Positions 39,298-48,814 of a stretch of DNA of 64,000 bases are shown here, piece by piece. The number at the start of each line of letters is the position of its first letter. Position 1 is the first letter of the stretch. The DNA is from Paenibacillus sp. HB172176 (lineage in GTDB: Bacteria; Bacillota; Bacilli; Paenibacillales; Paenibacillaceae), in NCBI RefSeq assembly GCF_011947265.1, contig NZ_JAATHD010000018.1, positions 62,001 through 126,000 of the forward strand, read 5' to 3'. Under the pieces are notes generated by a model. It worked only from the letters and a program-made list of their open reading frames with translations. It was not told the DNA's origin and did no database searches. The position numbers and the translations under genes are program-made.

Positions 39298-42200
39298 TTG
39301 AATTGGAAATCGATGAAAATACTATCGCTCATCCTAGCCGCCGTCATGCTAGTTAATCTGCTAATCGTGCCCGCGCACCAGGCTTCCGCCAACGGCGGCG
39401 ACGAGTATGACGAGCTGCGCGCCAAGCTGTACGACACCATTACGGGCGGCGATGCCTTCGATCCCCAGGATGGAGACATCGCGCCGCGAATCGCCAGCAT
39501 CGATGAGCAGGCGGAGGGCTATTGGAGCACGTTGGACAAGAGTCCGACGAGAACATACCTGTGGAGCGAGCTCGGAGACCAGCTGGGTCCGGATATGACG
39601 TCCAATCATGTGTCGGGCAGCTACAGCCGCCTGCAGACCATGGCTGTCGCTTACAGCACAAGAGGCTCCGAGTTGTACCAAAACGCCGAGCTGCTCTCGG
39701 ACATCATCGACGGCATGGACTGGATGTATGCCAATCGCTACAATACGAGCGTGCCGAAGCGCGGCTATGACAACTGGTACGATTGGCAGATCTCTTCCCC
39801 GCTCTCGATCAACAATATTACGATTCTGCTTTATTCGCATTTGACGGCTCAGCAGATCAGCGACTGGCATGCGGCAGTGGATTGGCAAGGGCTCGAGCTC
39901 TCCGCAGGCAACACGGGCGCGAATCGGGTGTGGACCTGCAATATTTTGATTACCAGCGGCATTGTAACGAAGAACAGCGCCAAGATCGCGCTTGGCGTGA
40001 GCGCCCTTAGTCCGGTCTTTCAATATGTGAAATCGGGCGAAGGCTTCTACAGCGACGGCTCGTTCCTGCAGCATACGGCGCTCATTCCGTATAACGGAGG
40101 CTACGGCGTCTCCCTGCTCGACAACCTGACGAAGGTGATGGCGATCGTCGCGGGCTCGTCCTGGGATTTCACCGATCCCAACCTGAACAACATCTATAAT
40201 TGGATCTACGAAATGTATGAGCCGCTGTTCTACAACGACAGCATGATGGCGATGGTGAATGGACGAAATATTGCCCGGGTCGCCAACGACAACGAAGGCA
40301 TAACGTCGATTGGGGCGATTGGCTCGGCGGTGGTGAGGCTCGCCTATTCCGCTCCCGATGCGAACGATGCCTCCGCGTACAAATCGATGGTCAAGCAATG
40401 GATGAGCGAGGCCACTTCGCCAACTCCATACGATTCGCTCGGCTCCATCCAGCTTGTCGCGCAGACGAAAGCGATCATGGATGATTCGTCCATCGCGCCG
40501 CGCGGCGAGCTCGTGCTGAACAAGCAATATCCGAGCATGGCGAGAGCCGTGCACCGAAGACCCGGCTTCGCCTTCGGCATCTCCATGTATTCGGACAAGA
40601 TTGCCAACTATGAGCTGATCAACAACGAGAACGAGAAGGGCTGGAACACGGGGGCGGGAATGACCTATCTGTATAACGCGGATCTCGCCCAATTCCAGGA
40701 CAGCTTCTGGCCGACCGTGGACAGCCATCGGCTTCCGGGCACCACCGTCGTGCAAGGCAGCGAGACCCCGCCGCATTTGAAGAACGGCTCGAACTGGGTC
40801 GGCGGCACGGAGGTAGACGGTCTGTACGGCGTGACCGGCATGCATCTGGTCGAGCAGACCTCCTCCCTGTCCGCCCGAAAATCCTGGTTCATGTTCGACG
40901 ACGAGATCGTCAGTCTCGGCGCGGATATTGAATCGACGGATGCGGCCAATCCTGTCGAGACGATTGTCGAGAACCGGAAGCTGAACGAGGACGGAAGCAA
41001 CACGTTGACCGTGGACGGCGTGGAGCAATCCTCGGCGCTCGGCTGGTCGGACTCGTTGACGGATGTCGCATGGGCGCATCTCCAGGGCAATGTGCCCGGC
41101 TCCGATGTGGGCTACTATTTCCCGGGCGGAGCGAATTTGGAAGGATTAAGAGAAGCGCGCACCGCAAATTGGAACAGCATTAATCATTATTTTACGGATA
41201 GTGTCAAAGACCCGGATTATTTCGTCGATCAAACCCGCAATTATTTGAGCTTGCGCTTCGATCACGGCACGGCTCCGAGCGACGGCTCGTACGCCTATGT
41301 GCTGCTGCCGGGCAAATCCGCCTCCGAGGTGGAAAGCTATGCGTCAGCCTCTGATATCGAAATCCTGGAGAACAGCGCCGATGCGCAAGCCGTAAGGGAA
41401 AACGGGCTTGGCGTGACGGGCATTAACTTCTGGCAGGATGGGGTCAAGACGGTCGCAGGCGTGACCAGCAACAAGAAGGCTTCTGTCATGATGCGTACGG
41501 ATGACACGGGATCGGAATTTTCGGTGACGGATCCGACGATGGCGAACACGGGAACGATCGAGCTCAGCCTCGATATGGAGCTGGGACAGCCTGTCTATCT
41601 CGATTCCGGCATAAGTGTAGGGCAGAATGGAGACGAAACAACGCTGTCCATTAACGTGAACGGAGCCGGGGGACAAAGCTTCAAAGTGCGGTTCGCTCCT
41701 CTCGGGGCGCCGGCCAGCGGACCGGACACTCCGACGGGACTCGCGGCAAGCGAGGTTACCGACCATTCCATTACGCTGAGCTGGGATGCCGTGGATGGCG
41801 CGGAGGACTATCGATTGTATCGGGCGGAAGCGGCAACAGGAGATTATGTGTCCATTCGCGAGCTTTCCCCGGGCGCTGTCTCGTTCACGGATTCAGGCCT
41901 GAGCAGCGGCACGAATTATTGGTATAAGGTTGCGGCGCTGAATGCGTTGGGCTTGTCCCCAGATTCGGAGGTTTTGTCGGCCTGGACCGTCCCTGCTGCA
42001 CCGGGCGGGCTTCAAACGGAGGATGTGTCCCAAGACGCGGTGACGCTCAGTTGGCAGGCGGCGGAAGGCGCTTCGGGCTATATTGTTGCGAGATCAGAGT
42101 CGAAGGAAGGACCCTTCACGCCATTAAATGATGGTATGGCGGTCACGGACACTGTATACACGGATACTACGATTGTTAGCGGCATCAACTATTACTATCA

Positions 42201-44274
42201 GGTAGCCGCCAAGAATGCGGGCGGGCTTTCCGCGCCGTCAGCCTCTGTCCCATCCTTGTTCGGGCTTCCTGCCTATTTGATTGAGGAAAGCTTCGACAGC
42301 ATGAATGAAGGAGATCTCGGCGGTCAGAACGGCTGGATGAGCAATAATGCCGGCGTCACCGTCAACACGGTGACGGTAGAGGCTGCCGATGCGTCGGAGG
42401 GCGGCAAGCAGGTTCGCATTGCAACCGCTTCTACCGAAGGCGCGGCAGAGGCTTACGCGCTGTTCCAAGCGCCGCAGGGCAGTATGGTGACGGCGGAAGC
42501 CACCATGACAACCTTCAACAACAATTGGAAGAATGCTCTTATTCTGGCGGACAGCAGCATGAGCTCGAACAGCTCAGCCGTTCATATCGTCATGCAGAAC
42601 GGCAAGATTTGGGGATACAACGGAGGCAGCAAAACGGATATCCTGACCTCCGCTCCGAACGGCGTCCCTTATCAATTAAAGGTTATTGTGAACACGTCGA
42701 CCCGCAAGTTCGATGTGTATGTCAACGGACAATTGCTAGGATCGCAATGGAATTATCGCTATTCCGGAGTCGGAACGGTCGATAAGTTCTCTTCCTCCAT
42801 CGGCGGCAATGCCAGCACAACGACGATGGATGATGTGCGCGTTTCTTATACATTAATCGCTCCGTTGAACGTCCAAGCGAATCTGCAGTCTGACACTAGC
42901 GCGAATGTGACATGGGATGCGGTTCCGGGAGCAGCGGAATACCGGGTATACAGAGCTTCCGGCGATAGCGGCGGCTATGTTTGGATCAGTCCTTCGGGCT
43001 ACGACGGGCTGTCCTACACCGATGCGGATCTCGAGACAGACACCACTTACGATTACAAAATCGTTGCGGTTCATAATCAGGCCATATCGCCGGAATCCCC
43101 TGTCGTCTCGGTAACGACGCCGGCTGGAAGCGACGGCGGCGAAACAGATCCTGAACATTTGCCGACAGCCTCTCTTGCAGGACCTGCATCAGGCGTAATC
43201 GGGCAGACAGTCGATCTATCCGTTGGCATCAGTCAAACGGCTGTAAGCGGCGCAGCCATCGTGGAGGCCATCGTCCAGTATGATCCTTCCAAGCTTGAGT
43301 TCGCTTCCGCCGACAATGGGGAAGGCCAACTGGAATTAGCTGCAGGAGCCGTCACCTTGCTCCAAAGCGGCTTCCAATTGCTGGCCAGCGGCATCAAGCC
43401 GGAGGATGGCGAGCTGATGCTCATGCTTGCCCGCACCTCCGAGGAGGATATCGCGGAAGGCGGATTGCTCGAGCTGCACGGCGCAGTGAAGGCCGATGCT
43501 GCTGCAGGCAGCGCCGCAGTTCAGATCGCAAGCCTGCATGTTTCTTCGGGCGGCGAGCTTCTGGAAGCAGACACATCTAACGCCTCTATCGATATAGACG
43601 TAAGGCTGGCGGATGCTTCAGCGCTGGAAGCAGCCATTGACGCTGCCGAAGCCTTGTTGGCGGGCGCGGCTCCAGGCTCGCAGCCGGGACAATATCCGGC
43701 AGGCGCCATTGCGGCTTTCGAAGGCGCGATCGCCGCTGCGACATCGGCCGCGCAAGACGGAAGCCTGCGGCAAGCGGATATCGATGCCGCGCTGGCAGCC
43801 TTGCAAGCGGCGCGGGCAACCTTTCAGAGCAGCGTTATCCCGCTGCCTGCGACTGACAAATCGGCGTTATCCGCTGCGCTGCAGAACGCCGTTGCCAAGC
43901 TTGACGCTGCCGTTGCAGGCGACAAGATCGGTCAATATCCAGAGGCTGCGATCAATGCGCTTGAGAGTGCCGTTCAGATGGCTGAGGCCGTCATGAACAG
44001 CGGCGCTGTCTCGCAAGCCGACATCGATAACGCGCGCACTGCGCTGAACGATGCCGTCAGCGAGTTCAAAGCCAAGATTATAACGCTCATTCCGGGCCAG
44101 ACCTCCGTCACCATTCGAGATCTGTCGCTCATCGCCTCCTACTACGAAACAACGGCGGATGATGCGGATTGGAGCAACGTCGAGAAGGCTGATCTATTCG
44201 GAAACGGAGAAATCACGATTGTCGAGCTGGCCGCAGTCGCTCGCATGATTGTCGCGGATTGGCTGGCCGAATAA
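39298..44274 (+). CDS. Giant secreted PL8 polysaccharide lyase with cohesin-like, FIVAR and dockerin-like modules
   Basis: 1658 residues. Start TTG 39298 with AAGGGG ten bases upstream; ATG 39313 is the alternative. Modules in order: signal peptide (1-33); PL8 (alpha/alpha) toroid (~40-390) with catalytic Asn209 in TGANRVW, His259 in LQHTALIPYNGGYG, Tyr269 and Arg in NGRNIAR; PL8 beta domains (~410-800); two fibronectin III domains (~810-985); a concanavalin-like, carbohydrate-binding-type module (~990-1183); a third fibronectin III domain (~1186-1280); a cohesin-like domain (~1287-1430); two FIVAR helical repeats (~1436-1600); and a C-terminal dockerin-like segment (~1603-1658) with one degenerate EF-type loop (ADLFGNGEITIVE). 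PL8 enzymes cleave hyaluronan, chondroitin, xanthan or related polymers by beta-elimination. The product fits GH88. The first dockerin loop lacks acidic ligands. Confidence 0.87.
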   Translation: MNWKSMKILSLILAAVMLVNLLIVPAHQASANGGDEYDELRAKLYDTITGGDAFDPQDGDIAPRIASIDEQAEGYWSTLDKSPTRTYLWSELGDQLGPDMTSNHVSGSYSRLQTMAVAYSTRGSELYQNAELLSDIIDGMDWMYANRYNTSVPKRGYDNWYDWQISSPLSINNITILLYSHLTAQQISDWHAAVDWQGLELSAGNTGANRVWTCNILITSGIVTKNSAKIALGVSALSPVFQYVKSGEGFYSDGSFLQHTALIPYNGGYGVSLLDNLTKVMAIVAGSSWDFTDPNLNNIYNWIYEMYEPLFYNDSMMAMVNGRNIARVANDNEGITSIGAIGSAVVRLAYSAPDANDASAYKSMVKQWMSEATSPTPYDSLGSIQLVAQTKAIMDDSSIAPRGELVLNKQYPSMARAVHRRPGFAFGISMYSDKIANYELINNENEKGWNTGAGMTYLYNADLAQFQDSFWPTVDSHRLPGTTVVQGSETPPHLKNGSNWVGGTEVDGLYGVTGMHLVEQTSSLSARKSWFMFDDEIVSLGADIESTDAANPVETIVENRKLNEDGSNTLTVDGVEQSSALGWSDSLTDVAWAHLQGNVPGSDVGYYFPGGANLEGLREARTANWNSINHYFTDSVKDPDYFVDQTRNYLSLRFDHGTAPSDGSYAYVLLPGKSASEVESYASASDIEILENSADAQAVRENGLGVTGINFWQDGVKTVAGVTSNKKASVMMRTDDTGSEFSVTDPTMANTGTIELSLDMELGQPVYLDSGISVGQNGDETTLSINVNGAGGQSFKVRFAPLGAPASGPDTPTGLAASEVTDHSITLSWDAVDGAEDYRLYRAEAATGDYVSIRELSPGAVSFTDSGLSSGTNYWYKVAALNALGLSPDSEVLSAWTVPAAPGGLQTEDVSQDAVTLSWQAAEGASGYIVARSESKEGPFTPLNDGMAVTDTVYTDTTIVSGINYYYQVAAKNAGGLSAPSASVPSLFGLPAYLIEESFDSMNEGDLGGQNGWMSNNAGVTVNTVTVEAADASEGGKQVRIATASTEGAAEAYALFQAPQGSMVTAEATMTTFNNNWKNALILADSSMSSNSSAVHIVMQNGKIWGYNGGSKTDILTSAPNGVPYQLKVIVNTSTRKFDVYVNGQLLGSQWNYRYSGVGTVDKFSSSIGGNASTTTMDDVRVSYTLIAPLNVQANLQSDTSANVTWDAVPGAAEYRVYRASGDSGGYVWISPSGYDGLSYTDADLETDTTYDYKIVAVHNQAISPESPVVSVTTPAGSDGGETDPEHLPTASLAGPASGVIGQTVDLSVGISQTAVSGAAIVEAIVQYDPSKLEFASADNGEGQLELAAGAVTLLQSGFQLLASGIKPEDGELMLMLARTSEEDIAEGGLLELHGAVKADAAAGSAAVQIASLHVSSGGELLEADTSNASIDIDVRLADASALEAAIDAAEALLAGAAPGSQPGQYPAGAIAAFEGAIAAATSAAQDGSLRQADIDAALAALQAARATFQSSVIPLPATDKSALSAALQNAVAKLDAAVAGDKIGQYPEAAINALESAVQMAEAVMNSGAVSQADIDNARTALNDAVSEFKAKIITLIPGQTSVTIRDLSLIASYYETTADDADWSNVEKADLFGNGEITIVELAAVARMIVADWLAE

Positions 44275-44608
44275 TTGCGCAAGCGCCGAGACATTCGTTC
44301 TGAGCAACCGCAATATGGGTTCCATCCATTACTTCTTTGAAGAGGCGGCAGTTGGAAGGCAGCTCGTCGCCTCTTCCCCACAGTCAGATGGCCTGGAACG
44401 CGATCATTAAGGTTGTCAAGCAACTGTGGACTGGGCTGCAGATTCGGACGACGCTCCGGCTGGCGCTCTAGCTCTGATTTCCAGCGCTGCAGCTTCAAAA
44501 GCGGTACCGGCTGAGGTGTTCTACAAGTTGGTGATTCACAGTTAATCGACAGCCTCTCATTTTTTGTTAAATATGCAAAATTCGCACCAGAGAAGGAGTT
44601 TCTCGAAC
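44275..44608. other. Gap between PL8 and SLH-cohesin genes
   Basis: 334 bases without a recognisable gene or clear terminator. It contains one copy of a CTGATTTCCAGCGCT word (near 44474-44488) that also occurs in the 51 bp array at 58.6 kb. The AAGGAG of the next gene is at its end, so the two genes could share a transcript. Confidence 0.4.
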
Positions 44609-45844
44609 ATGATTATAAAAAAGCAGAAATCGGCCTCACTATGCCTGCTAGCTGCGTTTATCCTAATTGCCAGCCTGCCTGTATCCGCATCGGCATCGGC
44701 TTCCTCAGCCGGCGCAACGGCCAGCAGTTATGCATCAGTCCTTGGAGCTTCCGCGCAAGCCCCGCCGTCATCCAGCCAAGCATCAACCAATGAGGCAGCC
44801 CAAATTCGGATGACGTGGGAAGAGACAAATGGCAGTCTGGAAGTCACGATATGGGGAGACAAGCTGGAGGATGTGTATGCTTATGAGCTCAACCTGGAAT
44901 TGGACAGCTCCAGATTACAGTTAATTTCGTCAGACATGCCGGAGCGGGGATTCTCTCTCCAGCCTCAAATCGAGGGGAATAACATAAAGCTGGTTTATAC
45001 CAAAACAGGAAATGTTTCTGGGGAGTCCGGCAGTCAAAAGCTTGCCGTCCTGACCTTCGTTCGAACAAGAGGCGGAGACGCCGCCATCGTCTTCGACAAC
45101 GCAGCGCTGGTCGATTCCAAGCTGGAACGGCTGGATCTAACAACCGACGTTACGACAATTCTTCCGGCAAGCGCCGGAAGCCTTCCTCTTACAGATATTT
45201 CAGGTCATTGGGCCGAATCCGTCATCTATGAAGCCGTTCGTCAAGGCTGGGCAACCGGCTATGAAGACGGCACCTTCCGGCCGGATCGCATGGTTACGCG
45301 AGCCGAACTCGCCGTGCTGCTGACACGGGCGTTCGATCTCAACTTAGACTTAGACGCATCGGTCAATGAGCCTGACACCAAGCAGGAGAAAGCTTCCGGC
45401 AGTGACACAGTGGATGACTCGGACAGCTATACGACTGGCGACGCCAAAACCCGCGCCTCTGCCGTATTCACCGACGAAGCAGATATACCCTCATGGGCGA
45501 AGCCTCATGTCGCCGCGGCGCAAGCGGCCGGGTGGCTCTCTGGCTACGAGGACGGCAGCTTCCGCGCAAGCCGAGCCGTATCTCGCGCGGAGCTGTCTGT
45601 CGTCATTGCACGCGTGCTCGACATGCCCATGAACAGCGAGCCCTCATCCTCTCCCCGCTTCGAGGATGAGGATCAGATTCCCGCATGGGCAAGTCCGGCA
45701 ATCGCCGCATTGGCACAAAGCAATATCATAAGAGGGAGAGGCGGCAACCGCTTCTCTCCGTTGGAAACCGCAACTCGCGCAGAAGTTTGCGCTTTGCTAG
45801 CGACGGTGATGAATACGCAGACTCTCTCGATTTCAGAACAATAA
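44609..45844 (+). CDS. Cell-surface SLH protein with cohesin-like module
   Basis: 411 residues from ATG 44609 (AAGGAG ten bases upstream); the frame to 44564 has no site. Signal peptide (1-33), low-complexity Ala/Ser stretch, a cohesin-like beta-sandwich (~60-185; YELNLELDSSRLQLIS and a C-terminal AAIVFDNAALVDS strand), then three S-layer homology modules at about 196-245, 287-337 and 351-401 (GHWAESVIYEAVRQGWATGYEDGTF split across the first). SLH modules bind pyruvylated cell-wall polysaccharide. The second SLH lies after an acidic linker of ~35 residues. Directly downstream of the PL8 lyase that carries a dockerin-like end, so it may act as a wall anchor for that enzyme. Affinity of the pair is inferred, not shown. 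Confidence 0.82.
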   Translation: MIIKKQKSASLCLLAAFILIASLPVSASASASSAGATASSYASVLGASAQAPPSSSQASTNEAAQIRMTWEETNGSLEVTIWGDKLEDVYAYELNLELDSSRLQLISSDMPERGFSLQPQIEGNNIKLVYTKTGNVSGESGSQKLAVLTFVRTRGGDAAIVFDNAALVDSKLERLDLTTDVTTILPASAGSLPLTDISGHWAESVIYEAVRQGWATGYEDGTFRPDRMVTRAELAVLLTRAFDLNLDLDASVNEPDTKQEKASGSDTVDDSDSYTTGDAKTRASAVFTDEADIPSWAKPHVAAAQAAGWLSGYEDGSFRASRAVSRAELSVVIARVLDMPMNSEPSSSPRFEDEDQIPAWASPAIAALAQSNIIRGRGGNRFSPLETATRAEVCALLATVMNTQTLSISEQ

Positions 45845-45999
45845 AGCGCGGACAGTGCAAGCAATCGACTACCTCAGGCTTGACAGCCAAAGTTGGGAAC
45901 AACAGCGATCCCAAGATTGATTTGTTCTCGCAGCAATAGGTCTGTGAAAAACAAAAACAATAGTTCTACTTATATTGACACATGTCCGCAATTGAAGAA

Positions 46000-46019
46000 G
46001 GAACGGCCTCTGCCGTTCC
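46000..46019. terminator. Bidirectional terminator between SLH and HAD genes
   Basis: GGAACGGC, loop CTCT, GCCGTTCC, followed by TCTTT on the plus strand. It lies in the 210-base gap between convergent genes; nothing else was seen there. Confidence 0.7.
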
Positions 46020-46054
46020 TCTTTAATGTGCTACATTTTATCAGGAAATTCCCC

Positions 46055-46822
46055 TCAAATTCCCTCCAACACCTGAGCAACTCCGTCCCGGTCATTGCTA
46101 TCCGTTATCTCATTCGCCAATGCCTTCAATTCATCCACCGCATTCCCCATTGCAACCGCATACGCGGACATTCGAAACAGCTCCAAATCATTGTAATCGT
46201 CGCCGAACACGATGGCATCCGTTGCCTCCACCCCATAATGGCGAAGCAAGCTGAGCACACCGACCGCCTTGGTGACGGATTTATTCATAAGCTGTATGAG
46301 TTGGCCGCCGTCCGTCAATACGAATTGAAGCTTATCCTGGAATAACGCGCGAAGCTGCTCGGGATCCGCGAATTGAGAGATTAATATTTTGGTAGCGGCA
46401 ACCTTCCGGAGTTCCTCCCATGAGCACACAATCGGCTTAAATAACGGATGATTGAACATAGCGTCACCCTGCTCGCGATTCGAATACCAAGTATCGTTGA
46501 CCTCAATGCTAACACATGCCTCAGGCAGATTGTCCGAACAGAATGTCAGCACCTCCTCCGTCGTCGACATCTCGATTGGATGATGCTCCTCGAGGTCCAG
46601 CGCTGGATCAACAAGCAAGGCGCCATTGTAATAGACAAAGGAACACACGGCAAGCAGCTCCTCAGGCAGCATCGACTTCACCGATCTCGGAGGCCTTGCC
46701 GTAGCGATAATCACCTTCATCCCTTTGCGATAACAGGATAACACCGCAGCCGAATTTCGCTCGGACACTTGCTTGTCCCCATTCAATAATGTTCCGTCCA
46801 AATCCAGCACCACGGCCTTCAA
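46055..46822 (-). CDS. HAD-superfamily sugar phosphatase, Cof type
   Basis: 255 residues. Motif I VVLDLDGTLL at the N terminus (Asp nucleophile), motif II ATARPPRS, motif III Lys in VTKAVGVLSLL and motif IV VFGDDYNDLELF. Cof-type IIB caps hydrolyse sugar phosphates or cofactors. TTG 46822 is chosen as start: GGAGGGGAG lies ~11 bases upstream and the protein then begins two residues before motif I, as is usual. The frame also reaches GTG 46888, overlapping the stop of the upstream dehydrogenase gene. Likely in one operon with that gene. Confidence 0.83.
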   Translation of the reverse strand: MKAVVLDLDGTLLNGDKQVSERNSAAVLSCYRKGMKVIIATARPPRSVKSMLPEELLAVCSFVYYNGALLVDPALDLEEHHPIEMSTTEEVLTFCSDNLPEACVSIEVNDTWYSNREQGDAMFNHPLFKPIVCSWEELRKVAATKILISQFADPEQLRALFQDKLQFVLTDGGQLIQLMNKSVTKAVGVLSLLRHYGVEATDAIVFGDDYNDLELFRMSAYAVAMGNAVDELKALANEITDSNDRDGVAQVLEGI

Positions 46823-46884
46823 GCAGAATTCATCTCCCCTCCAAAAATTAACTCTATTATAGCCAGTTTCATAGCTCCAAGGTT

Positions 46885-48111
46885 TCACAGCTTTATCGCC
46901 ACCAACCGATCATCCGTCTCGCCCGGCTGTCCTCTTCCATCCCGATTATTCGTAATAAAATAAAGCAAACCTTCCTTCAGCTTCACATCGCGAATTCGTC
47001 CCTCGCCGTCGTGAAGCTTCTCCATCTCCCCCGTCGAAGGCGTATAACGGTAGATAGCCTCCCCCTTCAACGCGGCAATAATGAGCCGGCCTTCCTCGTC
47101 GATGATCGTTCCCGACGGAGCTATCGCTTCGTCGCCGGTATGATAGAGCGGCGCGATCGTCCCTTTCAGCTTCTGATCGCCAATAACATCCGGCCAGCCG
47201 TAATTGCCGCCGGGCTCGATACGATTAATCTCGTCATGGCCTCCGACATTGCCGGAGGGGCCATGCTCGGTGCTGTACATGACTCCGTCAGCAGTCCAGG
47301 CCAGCCCTTGCGGATTGCGATGGCCGTAAGAATAGACGTAGGAATTCTCGAATGGATTATCTGGCGGAATATCTCCATCCGGCGTCATTCGCAATATTTT
47401 GCCCCCCAAGCTGTCCTTGTCCTGCGCATGTCCCCCCTCTGTCGCGTCTCCTGTCGTCACATACAGCATATCATCCGGGCCGAAGGCCAGCCTGCCGCCG
47501 TTGTGATAGAGATCGCCGGGAATATCCTCCAGCAAGGCGCGCTGCTCCTCCCAAGCCGATCCGCTTTGCTTAAGCAGCACCACGCGATTCTTCGTCGCTC
47601 CATTCTCCGCATACGTATGGTAGGCATACGCGAGCCCCGATTCGTTGAAATCCTGCGCGAGCAGCAAGCCAAGAAAGCCTCCTTCGCCTTCATGATGCAC
47701 GGCCTTGCTCAGGTTGACCTTTTGCCGCTCCAACTTCTCGTCTTTCAGCTCCACAATATCGCCTTCGCGCTCGCTAAGATAAATCGTGTCTCCTGCGAAT
47801 GCGATGGACCACGGAATCTTAAGCCCCTCCGCTATCACCTGATACGGCTCCTGTTCTGGCTCTGGTTCCGAATCTTGATCCGATTCTGCCGCGTCACCTT
47901 GCCCATCATTATTACTCGACATGGATGCAGTAGGATCAGGCTGGCCTTCTGGCTGCTCATTCCCAGTCGTCTGCGCCTCATTCATCTCGTTTGCATTCCC
48001 GCCGGCCGTATTCCCGCTATGATTAGAAGCGTTATTCGACTCTCCCCTGCATCCCGCGACAATAATAGCCACCATTGCCGCAATTGCAATTAAACCGAGC
48101 TTTCTAAGCAA
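46885..48111 (-). CDS. PQQ-dependent sugar dehydrogenase-like lipoprotein (GSDH family)
   Basis: 408 residues, TTG start at 48111 with AAGGAGGG nine bases upstream. Lipoprotein signal ends VAGC (Cys 21), followed by a long Asn/Glu/Gln/Asp-rich tether (~25-90) and a six-bladed propeller of the glucose/sorbosone dehydrogenase family: IPWSIAFAGDTIYLSEREG, HHEGEGGFLGLLL, YHNGGRLAFGPDD and SYGHRNPQGLAW. The family oxidises aldoses or hexose units on the outer face of the membrane with pyrroloquinoline quinone. Bacilli generally lack PQQ biosynthesis, so the cofactor may be scavenged or the role may differ. Confidence 0.85.
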   Translation of the reverse strand: MLRKLGLIAIAAMVAIIVAGCRGESNNASNHSGNTAGGNANEMNEAQTTGNEQPEGQPDPTASMSSNNDGQGDAAESDQDSEPEPEQEPYQVIAEGLKIPWSIAFAGDTIYLSEREGDIVELKDEKLERQKVNLSKAVHHEGEGGFLGLLLAQDFNESGLAYAYHTYAENGATKNRVVLLKQSGSAWEEQRALLEDIPGDLYHNGGRLAFGPDDMLYVTTGDATEGGHAQDKDSLGGKILRMTPDGDIPPDNPFENSYVYSYGHRNPQGLAWTADGVMYSTEHGPSGNVGGHDEINRIEPGGNYGWPDVIGDQKLKGTIAPLYHTGDEAIAPSGTIIDEEGRLIIAALKGEAIYRYTPSTGEMEKLHDGEGRIRDVKLKEGLLYFITNNRDGRGQPGETDDRLVAIKL

Positions 48112-48159
48112 AATAAGATCCCTCCTTAGTGCCTGCTAGTACGAGCGATTATCGAGAAA

Positions 48160-48182
48160 CAAAAAGACGACCGCAGTCGTCC
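48160..48182 (-). terminator. Terminator of the third Uma2 gene
   Basis: Minus strand GACGAC, loop TGCG, GTCGTC, then TTTTT. It starts 29 bases after the Uma2 stop. Confidence 0.75.
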
Positions 48183-48210
48183 TCACTCGTTGTAAATTAC
48201 CCTATTGTCA

Positions 48211-48774
48211 TTATAGTTGAAACAAACCGGTCATAGGCACCCGAAATGCTTCAAATACAACAGATTGAATCGTATCCTGTTCTGTGAAGAGTTCTCGCAC
48301 CTCATAAGCCCCGTCCTGCAGTGCATACACATGAACCGTTCGATTGCCTGGATCAACGATCCAGTATTCCTGCACGCCGAATTTCTGATAAAGATTGAAT
48401 TTCTCATTGAAATCCTTCAATGCAGTTGAAGGCGATAATACCTCAACAATCATCTGTGGCGCACCATGACATCCGTTCTTAGAAATTTGATCCTTAGCGC
48501 ATACCACGGACAAATCCGGCTGCGTAACATGATCGGGCTTGTCGTATTGATTGCTTTCACTGAAGAATACGTCGAACGGAGCCGTGAAGATATAGCCACT
48601 CTTATTCTGAAAATAGTTTCTCAGTGCGAACTGCAACTCTCCTACAATGAATTGATGCAAGGAGTTTGGGGCAGGAGTCATATTATAAGCTTTACCATTA
48701 ATTAATTCCCAAGCACCGTCCCACGACAACCAATCATGAAAGGTGTGAGTCGTCTTTCCATCCGGATGAGACAC
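48211..48774 (-). CDS. Uma2 family putative restriction endonuclease (third of three)
   Basis: 187 residues from GTG 48774 with GAGGTG upstream. The frame continues to 48819, but that part contains the promoter (TGTTATAAT). Family core: FHDWLSWDGAWELINGKAY, QPDLSVVCAKD, IVEVLSPSTALKDFNEK and FGVQEYWIVDPGN. It differs from the other two copies: the block usually PDLVIE reads PQMIVE here, a non-acidic variant at a conserved position. It is the most diverged of the three. Function unknown. Confidence 0.83.
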   Translation of the reverse strand: MSHPDGKTTHTFHDWLSWDGAWELINGKAYNMTPAPNSLHQFIVGELQFALRNYFQNKSGYIFTAPFDVFFSESNQYDKPDHVTQPDLSVVCAKDQISKNGCHGAPQMIVEVLSPSTALKDFNEKFNLYQKFGVQEYWIVDPGNRTVHVYALQDGAYEVRELFTEQDTIQSVVFEAFRVPMTGLFQL

Positions 48775-48805
48775 GGCATTCACCTCGTTAATCACCAATT
48801 CACTT

Positions 48806-48814
48806 GAATTATAA
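48806..48814 (-). promoter_or_regulatory. Extended -10 promoter of the third Uma2 gene
   Basis: Minus strand TGTTATAAT, an extended -10 (TGn-TATAAT); no clear -35. The transcript would begin near 48799, downstream of the codons of the longer frame. Confidence 0.5.

Noticed and set aside
39361-41079. Long minus-strand open frame (572 codons) opposite the PL8 gene
   Set aside because: Antisense shadow of a GC-rich coding region; no ribosome site and no domain, while the plus-strand frame has clear PL8 active-site motifs.
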